Assembly: GCF_900609055.1 (NCBI RefSeq)
Contig: NZ_UXAW01000048.1
Coordinates: forward strand, 186,001-250,000
Reading direction: 5' to 3'
Length of the DNA: 64,000 nt
From: Pseudogemmobacter humi
GTDB lineage: Bacteria; Pseudomonadota; Alphaproteobacteria; Rhodobacterales; Rhodobacteraceae
In this document: positions 24,983-34,820 of the stretch, piece by piece
Layout: each line of letters opens with the position of its first letter
Numbering within the stretch: the first letter of the stretch is position 1
Position numbers and translations under genes: made by a program
Notes under the pieces: model-generated
Databases searched by the model: none
Told to the model about the DNA's origin: nothing
The model's input: only the letters and a program-made list of their open reading frames with translations

Positions 24983-25026
24983 CAATTTTCTTCGAAGAAA
25001 ATTGCAAAATCCTTCGAAGGATTTTG
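24983..25026. repeat. Twin palindrome element 2 (folC 3' side)
   Basis: Two perfect 22-bp palindromes abut: CAATTTTCTTC plus complement (24983-25004) and CAAAATCCTTC plus complement (25005-25026). Both again centre on TTCGAA. The element ends 14 nt from the folC stop. Confidence 0.85.
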
Positions 25027-25040
25027 GCCCCGGCCTGGCC

Positions 25041-26315
25041 TCAGCCGTTCTCTTTCAGCACCTGGCCTGCCAGATAGAGCGAGCCGCAGATCAGCACCCG
25101 CGCCTGGGGGTTCTCCGCCACCACCCTCGCCAGCGCAGCAGCGACCGAGGGAGCGGTCTCTGCGTTGATTCCGGCGGTGTGCGCCGCGTCGCGGGTGGCC
25201 TCAGGCGGCAGGGTGTTCGGCTCGCCCGGGATCCCGACCGCGATCAGCCGATGCACCCGGGGCGCGAGCGGGCGCATGTAGCCGGTCACATCCTTGGTGT
25301 TGAGCATGCCGCAGATCAGGAAGGTCTCGCGCGCGGGCATCCGCGCGAGCGTAGCCGCCACCGCCTCGCCGCCCGCCGGATTGTGGCCGCCGTCGAGCCA
25401 GAGTTCGGCCTGCGGTGCACTTTCCGCGAGCGGGCCGCGTGTCAGTCTTTGCATCCGGGCGGGCCAGACGGCGCGCGTCACCGCGGCCTCGCAGGCGGCC
25501 TCGTCCCGGCCCAGAAGGCGCAAAGCCGCGATGGCCGCGCCCGCGTTCATAATCTGATGCGGCCCGGGCAGGTTGGGCAGCGGCAGATCCAGCAGGCCGT
25601 TCTCGTCCTGATAGATCATCCGCCCGCGTTCCTCGTCGACATGCCAGTGCTGGCCATGGGCGAAGATGGGCGCGCCAAGCCGCGCGGCGGTGGCCTCGAT
25701 CACCGCGAGCCCCTCGTCCTCCTGCGGGCCGACCACGACCGGCACGCCGCGCTTGATGATCCCGGCCTTCTCACCGGCGATCTCGCGCAGGGTTTCGCCC
25801 AGATATTGCTGATGGTCGATGGAAACCGGCGTGATGATCGTCAGCCGCGGCTGGTCCACCACATTGGTGGCATCCAGCCGACCGCCGAGGCCGACCTCCA
25901 GCAGGGTGAAATCAGCGGGAGTGCGGGCAAAAGCCAGCATCGCCGCGACGGTGGTGATCTCGAAGAAGGTGATCGCCTCGCCGCCGTTCGCCGCCACGCA
26001 TTCGTCCAGCAGCGCGGTCAGCGCGGGTTCTGAAATCAGCTCGCCCGCCAGCCGGATCCGCTCATGGAACCGCGCCAGATGCGGTGAGGTATAGGCGTGG
26101 ACGCGCGCGCCTCCGGCCTCCAGCCCGGCGCGGATCATCGCCTGGGTCGAGCCCTTGCCGTTCGTCCCCGCCAGATGGATCACCGGCGGCAGATTCCGTT
26201 CGGGATGTCCGAGCGCGGCCAAGAGGCGATGCACCCGGTCGAGCGTCAGGTCGATGACCTTGGGGTGCAGGGTCATCATCCGCTCAAGGATGGCGTCGGA
26301 ACCGAGCGTGCTCAC
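25041..26315 (-). CDS. folC: Bifunctional folylpolyglutamate / dihydrofolate synthase
   Basis: 424 aa with a GTG start at 26315 that overlaps the accD stop by 4 nt (GTGA). The Mur-ligase-type ATP site is [19 protein letters not shown] (about 44-62), followed by [13 protein letters not shown] and [17 protein letters not shown], then [10 protein letters not shown] and [13 protein letters not shown]. It makes dihydrofolate from dihydropteroate plus glutamate and extends folate polyglutamates. The accD-folC pair is a conserved proteobacterial arrangement. Confidence 0.94.
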   Translation of the reverse strand: MSTLGSDAILERMMTLHPKVIDLTLDRVHRLLAALGHPERNLPPVIHLAGTNGKGSTQAMIRAGLEAGGARVHAYTSPHLARFHERIRLAGELISEPALTALLDECVAANGGEAITFFEITTVAAMLAFARTPADFTLLEVGLGGRLDATNVVDQPRLTIITPVSIDHQQYLGETLREIAGEKAGIIKRGVPVVVGPQEDEGLAVIEATAARLGAPIFAHGQHWHVDEERGRMIYQDENGLLDLPLPNLPGPHQIMNAGAAIAALRLLGRDEAACEAAVTRAVWPARMQRLTRGPLAESAPQAELWLDGGHNPAGGEAVAATLARMPARETFLICGMLNTKDVTGYMRPLAPRVHRLIAVGIPGEPNTLPPEATRDAAHTAGINAETAPSVAAALARVVAENPQARVLICGSLYLAGQVLKENG

Positions 26316-27235
26316 GCCTGGTCTCCGCTCGCGGGGGCGGGTTCCGGGGCGGCGGCGGGGGCCGCCAGATCGCCGCGCATCTCCGGGGGCTGCCCCATCA
26401 GCATCCGAAGGATGGTGATCAGCTCCTCGCGCAGTTCCTTGCGGTGGGTCACCCGGTCCAGCATGCCGTGGTCGAGCAGATATTCTGCGCGCTGGAAGCC
26501 CTCGGGCAGTTTCTCGCGGATGGTCTGTTCGATGACGCGCGGCCCGGCGAAACAGATCAGCGCATTCGGCTCGGCGATCTGCACATCGCCCAGCATGGCG
26601 TAAGAGGCGGTGACGCCGCCGGTGGTCGGATGGGTCAGCACGACGATATAGGGGAGCCCTGCTTCCTTCAGCATCTGGATCGCGACTGTGGTGCGTGGCA
26701 TCTGCATGAGGGCAAGAATGCCCTCCTGCATCCGCGCCCCGCCCGCGGCGGAGAACACCACGAAGGGCTTCTTCATCGCGACCGCGCGCTGGGCGCCCGC
26801 AATGAAGGCATTGCCGACATACATCGACAAAGAGCCGCCGATGAAGGCGAAATCCTGCGCGGCGGCGACGACCGGGGTGCGGCCGATCTCGCCCTCGGCC
26901 ACCAGCATGGCCTCTTTCTCGCCGGTGGCCTTCTGCGCCGCCTTCAGCCGGTCGGGATATTTCTTCTGATCGCGGAAATGCAGCGGATCGGCGATCGGGT
27001 CGGGCACCTTCACCTCGGTGAAGATGCCGCCGTCGAACAGCGCCCGGAAACGATCGCGCGGCGTGATCGCCATATGGTGGTCGCAGTTCGAGCAGACGTT
27101 GAGGCTGGCCTCCATCTCGCGGTGGAACAGCATGGTCCCGCATTCGGGGCATTTGGTCCACAGGTTCTCGGGCACCTCACGCCGCGAGAAGAGCGAATTG
27201 ATCTTCGGGCGGACGTAGTTGGTGATCCAGTTCAT
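26312..27235 (-). CDS. accD: Acetyl-CoA carboxylase carboxyltransferase subunit beta
   Basis: 307 aa from ATG 27235, with GGAGAGG about 8 nt upstream. The N-terminal zinc ribbon has CPECG and CSNCD (about 29-50). The carboxyltransferase core shows [46 protein letters not shown] and [10 protein letters not shown]. It transfers carboxyl from carboxybiotin to acetyl-CoA for fatty-acid synthesis together with AccA. The Ala/Pro-rich tail of about 25 aa is a dispensable-looking extension. Confidence 0.96.
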   Translation of the reverse strand: MNWITNYVRPKINSLFSRREVPENLWTKCPECGTMLFHREMEASLNVCSNCDHHMAITPRDRFRALFDGGIFTEVKVPDPIADPLHFRDQKKYPDRLKAAQKATGEKEAMLVAEGEIGRTPVVAAAQDFAFIGGSLSMYVGNAFIAGAQRAVAMKKPFVVFSAAGGARMQEGILALMQMPRTTVAIQMLKEAGLPYIVVLTHPTTGGVTASYAMLGDVQIAEPNALICFAGPRVIEQTIREKLPEGFQRAEYLLDHGMLDRVTHRKELREELITILRMLMGQPPEMRGDLAAPAAAPEPAPASGDQA

Positions 27236-27360
27236 GCGAATGCCTCTCCGGCCGGTGTCGGTCGGCCCCGAGATAAGCCGGGCAGGGCACGATTGCAATC
27301 CGCAGGCGCGGGGTTCGGCGGCGAAAGGGGGCCCTGCCCCCTCGCGCCTTCGGCGCTCAC

Positions 27361-27432
27361 CCCCGGGGTATTTATATCAGGGTGAAAGCATAAGGGGCTT
27401 TCATCCTGACCCAAATACCCCCGCCGGAGGCG
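27361..27432. repeat. GCCTCCGGCGGGGGTATTT element, copy 1, long hairpin form
   Basis: This is an imperfect inverted repeat of about 27 bp per arm: GGGGTATTTATATCAGGGTG on the left against the complement of CATCCTGACCCAAATACCCC on the right, with AAAGC/GCTTT at the base of a short loop. It lies 27 nt from the recR stop and about 125 nt upstream of accD. The rest of this 223-nt gap has a GC-rich stretch and no gene. Confidence 0.85.
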
Positions 27433-27458
27433 TCCGGCGCCTGCCATCGGGCGCGCGG

Positions 27459-28064
27459 TCAGATCCTGCGCCGCGCGCGCAACGCCGCGCCGAGCGTGCC
27501 GTCGTCGAGATAGTCCAGTTCGCCGCCGACCGGCACGCCCTGAGCGAGGGTCGAGATCTGCGCTTCGGTTCCCGCGAGGGCATCGGCGATGTAATGCGCG
27601 GTGGTCTGGCCGTCGACCGTGGCGTTCAGCGCGAGGATCACCTCGGCTATGCCCTCGTCCGTCACCCGCCGCGCGAGGCGGGGGATGCCCAGTTCATCCG
27701 GCCCCAGCCCGTCGAGCGCCGACAGCGTGCCGCCCAGCACGTGGTAGCGGCCGCGGAACACGCCTGCGCGTTCCAGCGCCCAGAGATCGGCCACATCCTC
27801 GACCACGCAGATCTCGCGGGTGGCGCGGGCGGGGTCCTGGCAGATCGGGCAGATCTCGGTCGTCGAGATATTGCCGCAGATCTGGCAGTCGCGGGCGTTC
27901 AGCGCCACCTGGGCCATGGCCTGGGCGAGCGGCGCCATGACCTGGCCGCGGCGTTTGAGCATCATCAGCACCGCGCGCCGCGCCGAGCGCGGCCCGAGGC
28001 CCGGAAGCCGCGCCATCAGCTCGATCAGCGCGTCGATCCCGGCGTCTTCGGGGGCGGCGCCCAC
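27459..28064 (-). CDS. recR: Recombination mediator RecR
   Basis: 201 aa with a GTG start (28064), 2 nt after the ebfC stop. The N-terminal helix-hairpin-helix has [18 protein letters not shown]. The zinc finger has CQICG and CPICQ (about 60-75), followed by the Toprim domain with [13 protein letters not shown] and [17 protein letters not shown]. RecR works with RecF/RecO to load RecA at gaps. It is the last gene of the tsaC-dnaX-ebfC-recR run. Confidence 0.95.
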   Translation of the reverse strand: MGAAPEDAGIDALIELMARLPGLGPRSARRAVLMMLKRRGQVMAPLAQAMAQVALNARDCQICGNISTTEICPICQDPARATREICVVEDVADLWALERAGVFRGRYHVLGGTLSALDGLGPDELGIPRLARRVTDEGIAEVILALNATVDGQTTAHYIADALAGTEAQISTLAQGVPVGGELDYLDDGTLGAALRARRRI

Positions 28065-28066
28065 GT

Positions 28067-28420
28067 TCAGAACGGCAGCTTCATGTCGGCGGGCAGGCCG
28101 AGCGCCTCGGTCAGCCTGCGCATCTCGTCGGCGGATCTGGTGGCGGCGCGGCCCTGGGCATCCTTGATCGCGGCGAGGATCAGGTCTTCCAGCACCTCTT
28201 TCTCGGTCGGCACCAGGATCGACGGGTCGATGTCGAGCCCGGTCACCTCGCCTTTCGCAGTGGCGCGCGCCTTCACGAGGCCGGCGCCGCTTTCGCCGAT
28301 CACTACGGTGGTGGCCAGGCTCTCCTGCAACTCGGCCATTTTGGTCTGCATTTCCTGCGCGGCCTTCATCATCTTCGACATATCGCCGAGACCGCCGAGG
28401 GCACCGAGACCTTTGAACAT
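28067..28420 (-). CDS. YbaB/EbfC nucleoid-associated protein
   Basis: 117 aa. The opening [20 protein letters not shown], the coiled helix [16 protein letters not shown] and the [13 protein letters not shown] segment are typical of YbaB/EbfC dimers, which bind DNA without strong specificity. The dnaX-ybaB-recR order is widely conserved and is itself evidence. It is 67 nt downstream of dnaX. Confidence 0.93.
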   Translation of the reverse strand: MFKGLGALGGLGDMSKMMKAAQEMQTKMAELQESLATTVVIGESGAGLVKARATAKGEVTGLDIDPSILVPTEKEVLEDLILAAIKDAQGRAATRSADEMRRLTEALGLPADMKLPF

Positions 28421-28487
28421 GGGCTTTCCTTCCTGAAACCGGCTTTATCCCGAGATACGGACGCCAGGGCGCCCGCGCAAGAGAGGG

Positions 28488-30266
28488 CTATTCCTCGAAC
28501 GGATCCCAGTCGTCGCCGGTTTCCGGGTCCGCCTCGGGCAGGGCCTCGGCGGCGGCCTGGGCGGCCAGATCCTCGGGCGAGCGGATGTCGGTGATCCGGG
28601 CCGCGGGGAAGGCTTTGAGCACGGCCTGCACCATCGGGCTGAGCCGCGCTTCCGCCTCGGCGGCGCGGCGCTCGCTGGCCTGGGCCTCGGCGATGGTCGG
28701 CGCACCGCCCGAGCCGACGACCGAGACGCCCCAGCGGGTGTGCGTCCAGCCCTGGAGGCGCTGCGACAGCCGCGCGGCGAGGTCGGGTTTCGCGCCGGGG
28801 GCGGGCTCGAATTCGATCCTTCCGGGGGCGAAATGCACGAGCCGGACGTAATCCTCGACCTCTTTCAGCAAAAGCGCGTCGCGCTTTTCGCGGATCAGCG
28901 CGATCAGCTGTTCGAAAGAGGCGCAGATCACCTGCGGCGCGGCGGCAAGTGCGGGGGCCGCGGCCGACATGGTGGCGCCCATCATGGGGCCGCGTGCGGG
29001 CGCCATCGGCGCGCGCATCGCGCCATGGACGGTGCCGCCGCCGCCCCCGGCCGGAGCGCCGCCGGAGGGGCCACCTGTGGGGCCGCCTGGGGGCGGGCGC
29101 GGCGAGTCGGCCAGTTTCTTCACCAGCTGCGCCGGATCGGGCAGTTCCGCCACATGGGTCAGGCGGATGATCGCCATTTCCGCCGCCATCATCGCGTTCG
29201 GGGCCTGGCCGACCTCTTCCAGCGCCTTCAGCAGCATCTGCCACATCCGCGTCAGCGCCCGCATCGGCAGTTTCGCGGCCATCTCCAGCCCGCGTGCGCG
29301 CTCGTCGGGGGGCACGGTCGGGTCTTCGGCGGTCTCGGGCGTGATCTTGATGACCGAAATCCAGTGGGTGATCTCGGCCAGATCGCGCAGCACCGCCATC
29401 GGGTCCGCCCCGTCGGCATATTGCGCCGACAGTTCGGTGAGCGCGTCAGACGCCTGCCCCTTCATCACCATGTCGAACAGATCGAGCGTCCGGCCCCGGT
29501 CGGCGAGGCCCAGCATGGCGCGCACCGCGCCCGCGGTGGTCTCACCCTGACCGTGGCTGATCGCCTGGTCGAGGATCGAGGTCGCGTCGCGGGCCGAGCC
29601 TTCGGCGGCGCGGGTGATCAGCGCCAGAGCCTCGTCGGTGATCTGCGCGCCCTCGGCCCCGGCGATCCTGCGCAGAAGGGCCATCATCACCTCGGGCTCG
29701 ATCCGTTTCAGATCGAACCTTTGGCAGCGCGACAGCACCGTGACCGGAACCTTGCGGATCTCTGTGGTGGCGAAGATGAATTTTACATGGGCGGGCGGCT
29801 CTTCCAGCGTCTTCAAAAGCGCGTTGAAGGCCGCGGTCGAGAGCATGTGCACTTCGTCGATGATATAGACTTTGAACCGCGCCGAGGCCGCCCGGTAATG
29901 GACCGAGTCGATGATCTCGCGGATGTCGTTCACCCCGGTGCGCGAGGCGGCGTCCATTTCCATCACATCGACGTGGCGGCCCTCGGCGATGGCCACGCAA
30001 TGCTCGCATTTGCCGCAGGGCTCGGTCGTCGGGCCGCCCTGGCCGTCCGGCCCGATGCAGTTCAGCCCCTTGGCGATGATGCGGGCGGTGGTGGTCTTGC
30101 CGGTGCCGCGGATGCCGGTCATCACGAAGGCATGCGCGATGCGCGAGGCCTCGAAGGCGTTCTTCAGCGTGCGGACCATCGCCTCCTGGCCGACGAGATC
30201 GGCGAAGGTCTCGGGGCGGTATTTGCGGGCGAGAACCTGATAGGCCGGTGGCTGGGTTTCGGACAT
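28488..30266 (-). CDS. dnaX: DNA polymerase III subunit gamma/tau
   Basis: 592 aa from ATG 30266. The AAA+ clamp-loader domain has LARKYRPETFADLVGQE, Walker A TGIRGTGKTTTARI (about 45-58), a zinc module ending CGKCEHCVAI, Walker B IIDEVHMLS and the SRC-containing VTVLSRCQRFDL. A Pro/Gly/Ala-rich linker (about residues 385-440) leads to a C-terminal tau-type domain. It is the clamp-loader ATPase and organises the replisome. The acidic C-terminus (DPFEE) is intact. Confidence 0.96.
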   Translation of the reverse strand: MSETQPPAYQVLARKYRPETFADLVGQEAMVRTLKNAFEASRIAHAFVMTGIRGTGKTTTARIIAKGLNCIGPDGQGGPTTEPCGKCEHCVAIAEGRHVDVMEMDAASRTGVNDIREIIDSVHYRAASARFKVYIIDEVHMLSTAAFNALLKTLEEPPAHVKFIFATTEIRKVPVTVLSRCQRFDLKRIEPEVMMALLRRIAGAEGAQITDEALALITRAAEGSARDATSILDQAISHGQGETTAGAVRAMLGLADRGRTLDLFDMVMKGQASDALTELSAQYADGADPMAVLRDLAEITHWISVIKITPETAEDPTVPPDERARGLEMAAKLPMRALTRMWQMLLKALEEVGQAPNAMMAAEMAIIRLTHVAELPDPAQLVKKLADSPRPPPGGPTGGPSGGAPAGGGGGTVHGAMRAPMAPARGPMMGATMSAAAPALAAAPQVICASFEQLIALIREKRDALLLKEVEDYVRLVHFAPGRIEFEPAPGAKPDLAARLSQRLQGWTHTRWGVSVVGSGGAPTIAEAQASERRAAEAEARLSPMVQAVLKAFPAARITDIRSPEDLAAQAAAEALPEADPETGDDWDPFEE

Positions 30267-30333
30267 AGGGCCTCCTGCGGTCGGGGCCAATCTAGGGGGC
30301 GGGGCGCGGATCGGCAACCGGCTGCGGCAGGGT

Positions 30334-30379
30334 CCGGAATTTTGCAAAATTCCGGGCCGGAGTTTTTGAAAACTCCGGC
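30334..30379. repeat. Twin palindrome element 3 (tsaC 3' side)
   Basis: A perfect 22-bp palindrome CCGGAATTTTG plus complement (30334-30355) abuts a 24-bp near-perfect one, GCCGGAGTTTT-TG-AAAACTCCGGC (30356-30379). The element ends 5 nt from the tsaC stop. The second palindrome is identical to one at 47486-47509. Confidence 0.88.
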
Positions 30380-30384
30380 CTGCG

Positions 30385-31335
30385 TCAGCCGCGGGGCGCT
30401 GCGGCCCGGCGCAGGCGGTCGTTGATCGCGCGCCCCAGCCCCTGTTCGGGGATGGGGGCGAAGGCGATCCGTCCCGCGGGGCCCGCCAGCGCATCGGCCT
30501 CGCGCAGGATATGGAAGAGCCGCGCCGCCGCCTCGACCGGATCGCCGGAATCCGAGAGCGTCAGATCGCCCTTCACCGGGCCGAATCCGACGAGGATCTC
30601 GCCGGTCTCGGCCGCCCGGGCCTCCAGCCTGACCTGGGCTGCGGGGGCGTAATGCGAACTCAGCTGCCCCGGCGCGTTGGGGCGTTTTGCGTCGCCGCCG
30701 GTCGCGATTCTCTGTCCGAGCGCCTCTTCCAGCGCCTCGACCGGCAGCCCGCCGGGGCGCAGAAGCCGCGGTTCGCCATCGAGGCCCAGGATCGTCGATT
30801 CCACCCCGACAGCGCAGGGCCCGCCGTCGATCACCGCCGCGATCTTGCCCGACAGCCCCGCCAGCACATGATCGGCCCGGGTGGGCGAGACCCGGCCCGA
30901 AGGGTTGGCGGAAGGCGCGGCCAGAGGCCCGCCGAAAGCCGTGAGCAGCGCGCGGGCCACCGGATGGGCGGGAACCCGCAGCGCCACCGTTGGCAGCCCC
31001 GCGGTGGCGAGCGGCGAGATCCCCGCGCCCTCGCGCAGCGGCAGGACAAGCGTCAGCGGGCCGGGCCAGAACCGTTCCGCCAGCGCGCGGGCGCGGGCGT
31101 CGAACTGCGCGAGGGCCTCTGCGGCCTCAAGGTCGGGCAGATGCGAGATCAGCGGGTTGAAACGCGGGCGGCCCTTGGCCTCGAAGATCCGCGCCGTGGT
31201 CTCGTCGCGGCGCGCATCGCCGCCCAATCCGTAGACCGTCTCGGTCGGGAAGGCGACCAGCCCGCCCCCGGCCAGCAGCTCTGCCGCGCGGGCGATGCCC
31301 GCATCGTCTGCGGTAAGGATTTCGGTCCGTTCCAT
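30385..31335 (-). CDS. tsaC: L-threonylcarbamoyladenylate synthase (Sua5-type)
   Basis: 316 aa, the long form with a YrdC domain (about 10-205) and a Sua5 C-terminal domain. YrdC motifs seen are VAFPTETVYGLGGDA, KGRPRFNPLI (the K-x-R...N set), FWPGPLTLVLP and the SAPSANPSGRVSPT loop. It makes threonylcarbamoyl-AMP for t6A37 of ANN-decoding tRNAs. It is upstream of dnaX with a twin palindrome between, and divergent from the acyl-CoA dehydrogenase gene. Confidence 0.93.
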   Translation of the reverse strand: MERTEILTADDAGIARAAELLAGGGLVAFPTETVYGLGGDARRDETTARIFEAKGRPRFNPLISHLPDLEAAEALAQFDARARALAERFWPGPLTLVLPLREGAGISPLATAGLPTVALRVPAHPVARALLTAFGGPLAAPSANPSGRVSPTRADHVLAGLSGKIAAVIDGGPCAVGVESTILGLDGEPRLLRPGGLPVEALEEALGQRIATGGDAKRPNAPGQLSSHYAPAAQVRLEARAAETGEILVGFGPVKGDLTLSDSGDPVEAAARLFHILREADALAGPAGRIAFAPIPEQGLGRAINDRLRRAAAPRG

Positions 31336-31426
31336 GACGCAGCGTCCGGCTTGCGGGAGAGGCTTGATGGGTTAGCCTCAGGCGCATATTGGACCGGAGC
31401 CGCCCGCACAAGACGGAGAATCCCAG

Positions 31427-33124
31427 ATGGCCCATGCCCCCGCCGCCGATCAGCGCTTTATCCTGGATCATATCGTGGATTTCGCGGGCCTGGCCGGGAC
31501 CGACCGCTTCCGCGACGCCACGCCTGATGTGACGGCTGCGATCCTGACCGAGGCGGCGCGGCTGTGCGACGAAGTGGTGGCGCCGGTGAATCGTGACGGC
31601 GATCTGCATCCGGCGCGGCTGGAAAACGGCGTGCTGCGGTCCTCGCCCGGGTTCGACCGGGCTTACCGTGGGATTGCCGAAGGGGGCTGGGTCGGAGTCT
31701 CGGCCGCGGTGGAATACGGCGGGATGGGTCTGCCGCATACTCTGGCGACCTGCGTGAACGAGATGCTGGCGGGGGCCTGCCTTTCGCTGCAACTGAAGCC
31801 CTTGCTCAGCCAGGGCCAGATCGAGGCGCTGGAGCACCACGCCTCGGACGATCTGAAGGCGCTCTATCTGCCGAAGCTGATCTCGGGCGAATGGTCGGGC
31901 ACGATGAACCTGACCGAGCCGCAGGCGGGCTCGGACGTGGGCGCGCTGCGCTGCCGGGCCGAGCCGGATGGCGACGGCACTTACCGCGTCACCGGGCAGA
32001 AGATCTTCATCACCTGGGGCGATTCGGATCTGGTGCCCAACGTCTGCCATCTGGTGCTGGCGCGCCTGCCCGATGCCGCGCCGGGCACCAAAGGGATCTC
32101 GTTGTTTCTGGTGCCGAAATTCCTGCCCGATGAGGGCGGCAACCCCGGCGTGGCCAACAGCCTGCGGGTGGTGAGCCTGGAGCACAAGCTCGGCATCCAT
32201 GGCAGCCCGACCTGCGTGATGGAATTCCAGGGCGCGAAGGGCTGGCTGGTCGATGCGCCCGGCAAGGGCATGGCGGCGATGTTCACCATGATGAACAACG
32301 CGCGGCTCGGGGTGGGGATGCAGGGCGTGGGCGTCGCCGAGGCGGCGCTGCAAAAGGCTGTGGCCTTCGCCGCCGAGCGCGTTCAGGGCAAGACCCCGGA
32401 CGGCAGTCCCGGCATCATCGGCCATGCCGATGTGCGCCGGATGCTGGCCGAGGCGCGGGCCGAGGTCTTTTCCGCCCGGGTGATCGGGCTGGCCTGCGCG
32501 CGGGCGATCGACATGGCGACCGCGACCGGCGACGGGGATTGCCGTGCCCGCGCCGCGCTTTTGACCCCCATCGCCAAGGCTTACGGCACCGATATCGGCA
32601 TAAGGGTCGCCGATCTTGGGGTGCAGGTGCATGGCGGTATGGGCTTCATCGAGGAGACCGGCGCCGCGCAATATCTGCGCGATGCGCGGATCACCGCGAT
32701 TTATGAGGGCACCAACGGCATCCAGGCGATGGATCTGGTCGGCCGCAAGCTCGCCGACGGCGGCGAGGCGGCGCTGCGGCTGATCGCGGAAATCGAGAGC
32801 GACGCGGCAGAGGCCCGCGCGCATCTGCCGGATCTGGCGGGCGAGGTCTGGCAATCCGCCGAGAATCTGCGCGAGGCGACCGAGGCGCTGCTGGCGATGG
32901 ATCTGAACGACCGTTTCGCGGGTGCCGTGCCCTATCTGCACGGTTTCGCGCTGGTGCTGGGCGGCCATGCCCATCTGCGCGCGGCTTTGGCCGATGCGGC
33001 GCGGCTGCCGCTGGCGCGGGTGATGATCCGCCGGCTGCTGCCGGGCCATGCCCCGCTGCTGGCGGTGGCGCGCGAGGGGGCTTCAGGGCTTTATGACGTA
33101 GGGCCGGAGTTGCTGGGGGCGTGA
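31427..33124 (+). CDS. Acyl-CoA dehydrogenase (long, DmdC-like subgroup)
   Basis: 565 aa, longer than short-chain enzymes of about 380 aa. Motifs: MNLTEPQAGSDVGALRC, FITWGDSDLVPN, MMNNARLGVGMQGVGVAEAA, GVQVHGGMGFIEE and AIYEGTNGIQAMDLVGRK, which carries the likely catalytic Glu. The length and the C-terminal helical extension match the DmdC (3-methylmercaptopropionyl-CoA dehydrogenase) group, but this group also holds enzymes of other or unknown substrates, so I give no symbol. The gene stands alone with FAD and the ETF system (ETF-QO at 39197) as likely electron partners. Confidence 0.88.
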   Translation: MAHAPAADQRFILDHIVDFAGLAGTDRFRDATPDVTAAILTEAARLCDEVVAPVNRDGDLHPARLENGVLRSSPGFDRAYRGIAEGGWVGVSAAVEYGGMGLPHTLATCVNEMLAGACLSLQLKPLLSQGQIEALEHHASDDLKALYLPKLISGEWSGTMNLTEPQAGSDVGALRCRAEPDGDGTYRVTGQKIFITWGDSDLVPNVCHLVLARLPDAAPGTKGISLFLVPKFLPDEGGNPGVANSLRVVSLEHKLGIHGSPTCVMEFQGAKGWLVDAPGKGMAAMFTMMNNARLGVGMQGVGVAEAALQKAVAFAAERVQGKTPDGSPGIIGHADVRRMLAEARAEVFSARVIGLACARAIDMATATGDGDCRARAALLTPIAKAYGTDIGIRVADLGVQVHGGMGFIEETGAAQYLRDARITAIYEGTNGIQAMDLVGRKLADGGEAALRLIAEIESDAAEARAHLPDLAGEVWQSAENLREATEALLAMDLNDRFAGAVPYLHGFALVLGGHAHLRAALADAARLPLARVMIRRLLPGHAPLLAVAREGASGLYDVGPELLGA

Positions 33125-33180
33125 CGCCTCCGGCGGGGGTATTTGGATCAGGGTGAAAGCCAGGGGGCTTTCATTCCTGC
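33125..33180 (+). repeat. GCCTCCGGCGGGGGTATTT element, copy 2
   Basis: This begins 1 nt after the acyl-CoA dehydrogenase stop. The conserved core GCCTCCGGCGGGGGTATTTG is followed by a hairpin formed by CAGGGTGAAAGC and GCTTTCATTCCTG. Only one core motif is present, unlike copies 1 and 3, which have the inverted partner. Confidence 0.82.
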
Positions 33181-33256
33181 CGGGCCGGACGCAGGTGGCG
33201 CGCGGCGGCGGGTTTCGGGGCTTGCGCCCGGGCGCGGGCTTTGCATTGTTGCCGCC

Positions 33257-34276
33257 ATGACAGAGATCCTCCATCCCTTTCCTGAGCCGCCCGCCGCCGG
33301 GACCGCCATCGAGGTCGCGCCCGGCATCCTCTGGCTGCGCCTGCCGCTGCCGATGGCGCTGGATCACGTCAACGTCTTCGCGCTGGAGGACGGGGACGGC
33401 TGGACCCTGATCGACACTGGGCTGCACTCGCGCCGCATGGTGGCTTTGTGGGAGCGGCTGCTGGCCGGGCCGCTGCGGGGGCGGCCGGTGCGCCGGGTGG
33501 TGGTGACGCATCATCACCCCGATCATATCGGCATGGCGGGTTGGTTTCTTGCCCGGGGCGCGGAGCTTCTGATCACCCGCACCGCCTGGCTTTACGGGCG
33601 GATGCTGACGCTCGATGTCGAGGAGCGCCCTTCGCCCGCCGCGCTGGCATTCTGGCGCCGCGCGGGGATGGATGAGGCGGAACTCGCGCGCCGCGCGGGC
33701 GAGCGGCCGTTCAACTTCGCCGATTGCGTCCATCCGCTGCCGCCGGGCTTCACCCGGCTGGAGGAGGGCCAGAGCCTGCGTATCGGCGGGCGCGACTGGG
33801 AGGTGCGCATCGGCCACGGCCATGCCCCCGCCCATGCGACCTTGTGGAGCGAGGGGATCGTCCTTGGCGGCGATCAGCTTCTGCCCGGGATCTCGGCCAA
33901 TATCGGGGTCTGGCCGACCGAGCCCGAGGCCGATCCGCTGGCGGAATGGCTGGAAAGCTGCACCCGCCTCTCGGCTTTCGCGCGCGAGGATCAGCTGGTG
34001 CTGCCGGGCCATAAACTGCCGTTCACCGGCCTGCCGTTCCGGCTGCGTCAGATGATCGAGAACCATATCTCGGCGCTCGACCGGCTGACGGAGTTTCTGG
34101 CCGCGCCCCGCCGCGCCACCGACTGTTTTCCGGTGCTGTTCCGGCGCGGGATTCCGCCCGATCAGACCGGGCTCGCGCTGGCGGAATCCGTCGCGCATCT
34201 GAACCACCTCTTGCGCCGGGGGGAACTGTCGCGTTCCCTCGGGCCGGATGGGGCATGGCTGTGGCAGAGGCGGTGA
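33257..34276 (+). CDS. Metallo-beta-lactamase-fold hydrolase
   Basis: 339 aa from ATG 33257. The metal-site motif VTHHHPDHIG (about 88-97) is followed by HGHAPAHATLW, GGDQLLPGI and a terminal LPGHKLPFTG, so the full MBL ligand set appears present. A C-terminal helical part (about 255-335) with NHISALDRLTEFL is typical of the LACTB2/hydroxyacylglutathione-hydrolase-like group with an added winged-helix domain. Natural substrate unknown. It is followed directly by the 34279 gene. Confidence 0.87.
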   Translation: MTEILHPFPEPPAAGTAIEVAPGILWLRLPLPMALDHVNVFALEDGDGWTLIDTGLHSRRMVALWERLLAGPLRGRPVRRVVVTHHHPDHIGMAGWFLARGAELLITRTAWLYGRMLTLDVEERPSPAALAFWRRAGMDEAELARRAGERPFNFADCVHPLPPGFTRLEEGQSLRIGGRDWEVRIGHGHAPAHATLWSEGIVLGGDQLLPGISANIGVWPTEPEADPLAEWLESCTRLSAFAREDQLVLPGHKLPFTGLPFRLRQMIENHISALDRLTEFLAAPRRATDCFPVLFRRGIPPDQTGLALAESVAHLNHLLRRGELSRSLGPDGAWLWQRR

Positions 34277-34278
34277 GG

Positions 34279-34716
34279 ATGGCGAAAGCGGCGGAACCCG
34301 GGGCGAAACCCGCAAGGCGCAGGACGAAACAGGCGACCGCGGTGGCGGCGCCGGGGAAATCGCCCGCGGAACGGGCTTATGACCGGCTGATCCTCTATAT
34401 CCGCAACTTCGAGACCCAGCTCGACCAGAGCCAGGAGATCGCCATGGGCTTTGCGGGCAGCGAGGCGGGCGTGCTGCGAATCGAGGGGATCGGCTTTTAC
34501 GAGCCCGACATCATTTCCTTCTATGGCTGCGACGAGGACGGGATGAAGACCCAGCTGATCCAGCATGTCAGCCAGTTGTCGGTGATCCTGCGCGCCGTGC
34601 CGAAACATGTTCCCGAAGAGCCGCCTCTGCGCATCGGGTTTCGGCTGTCCGAGGGCTGGCGCGGCGGCGAATCCGGCGATGGCTCGGCCTGGCCCGGGCC
34701 GCGGGCTGCGTTGTAG
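34279..34716 (+). CDS. Small conserved protein (DUF6173-like)
   Basis: 145 aa from ATG 34279; an in-frame ATG at 34255 inside the upstream gene would add 8 aa. AGAGG at 34266-34270 fits the later start, which lies 2 nt after the upstream stop. A basic Ala/Lys/Arg-rich N-terminus (about 30 aa) precedes a compact domain with SPAERAYDRLILYIRNFE and GVLRIEGIGFYEPDIISFYG. No signal peptide or membrane segment. I believe this is the DUF6173 family seen in Rhodobacterales; the function is unknown and the family call is from memory. Confidence 0.72.
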   Translation: MAKAAEPGAKPARRRTKQATAVAAPGKSPAERAYDRLILYIRNFETQLDQSQEIAMGFAGSEAGVLRIEGIGFYEPDIISFYGCDEDGMKTQLIQHVSQLSVILRAVPKHVPEEPPLRIGFRLSEGWRGGESGDGSAWPGPRAAL

Positions 34717-34820
34717 CGGGGCTGCATCGGCGCGGCAAAAGCGCGCGTCTGACCGGGTGACAGCGCCGGATGAATCGGCTAACAGGCGGGAAAGCGAACG
34801 ATCCCGGGAATGAGACAGCG

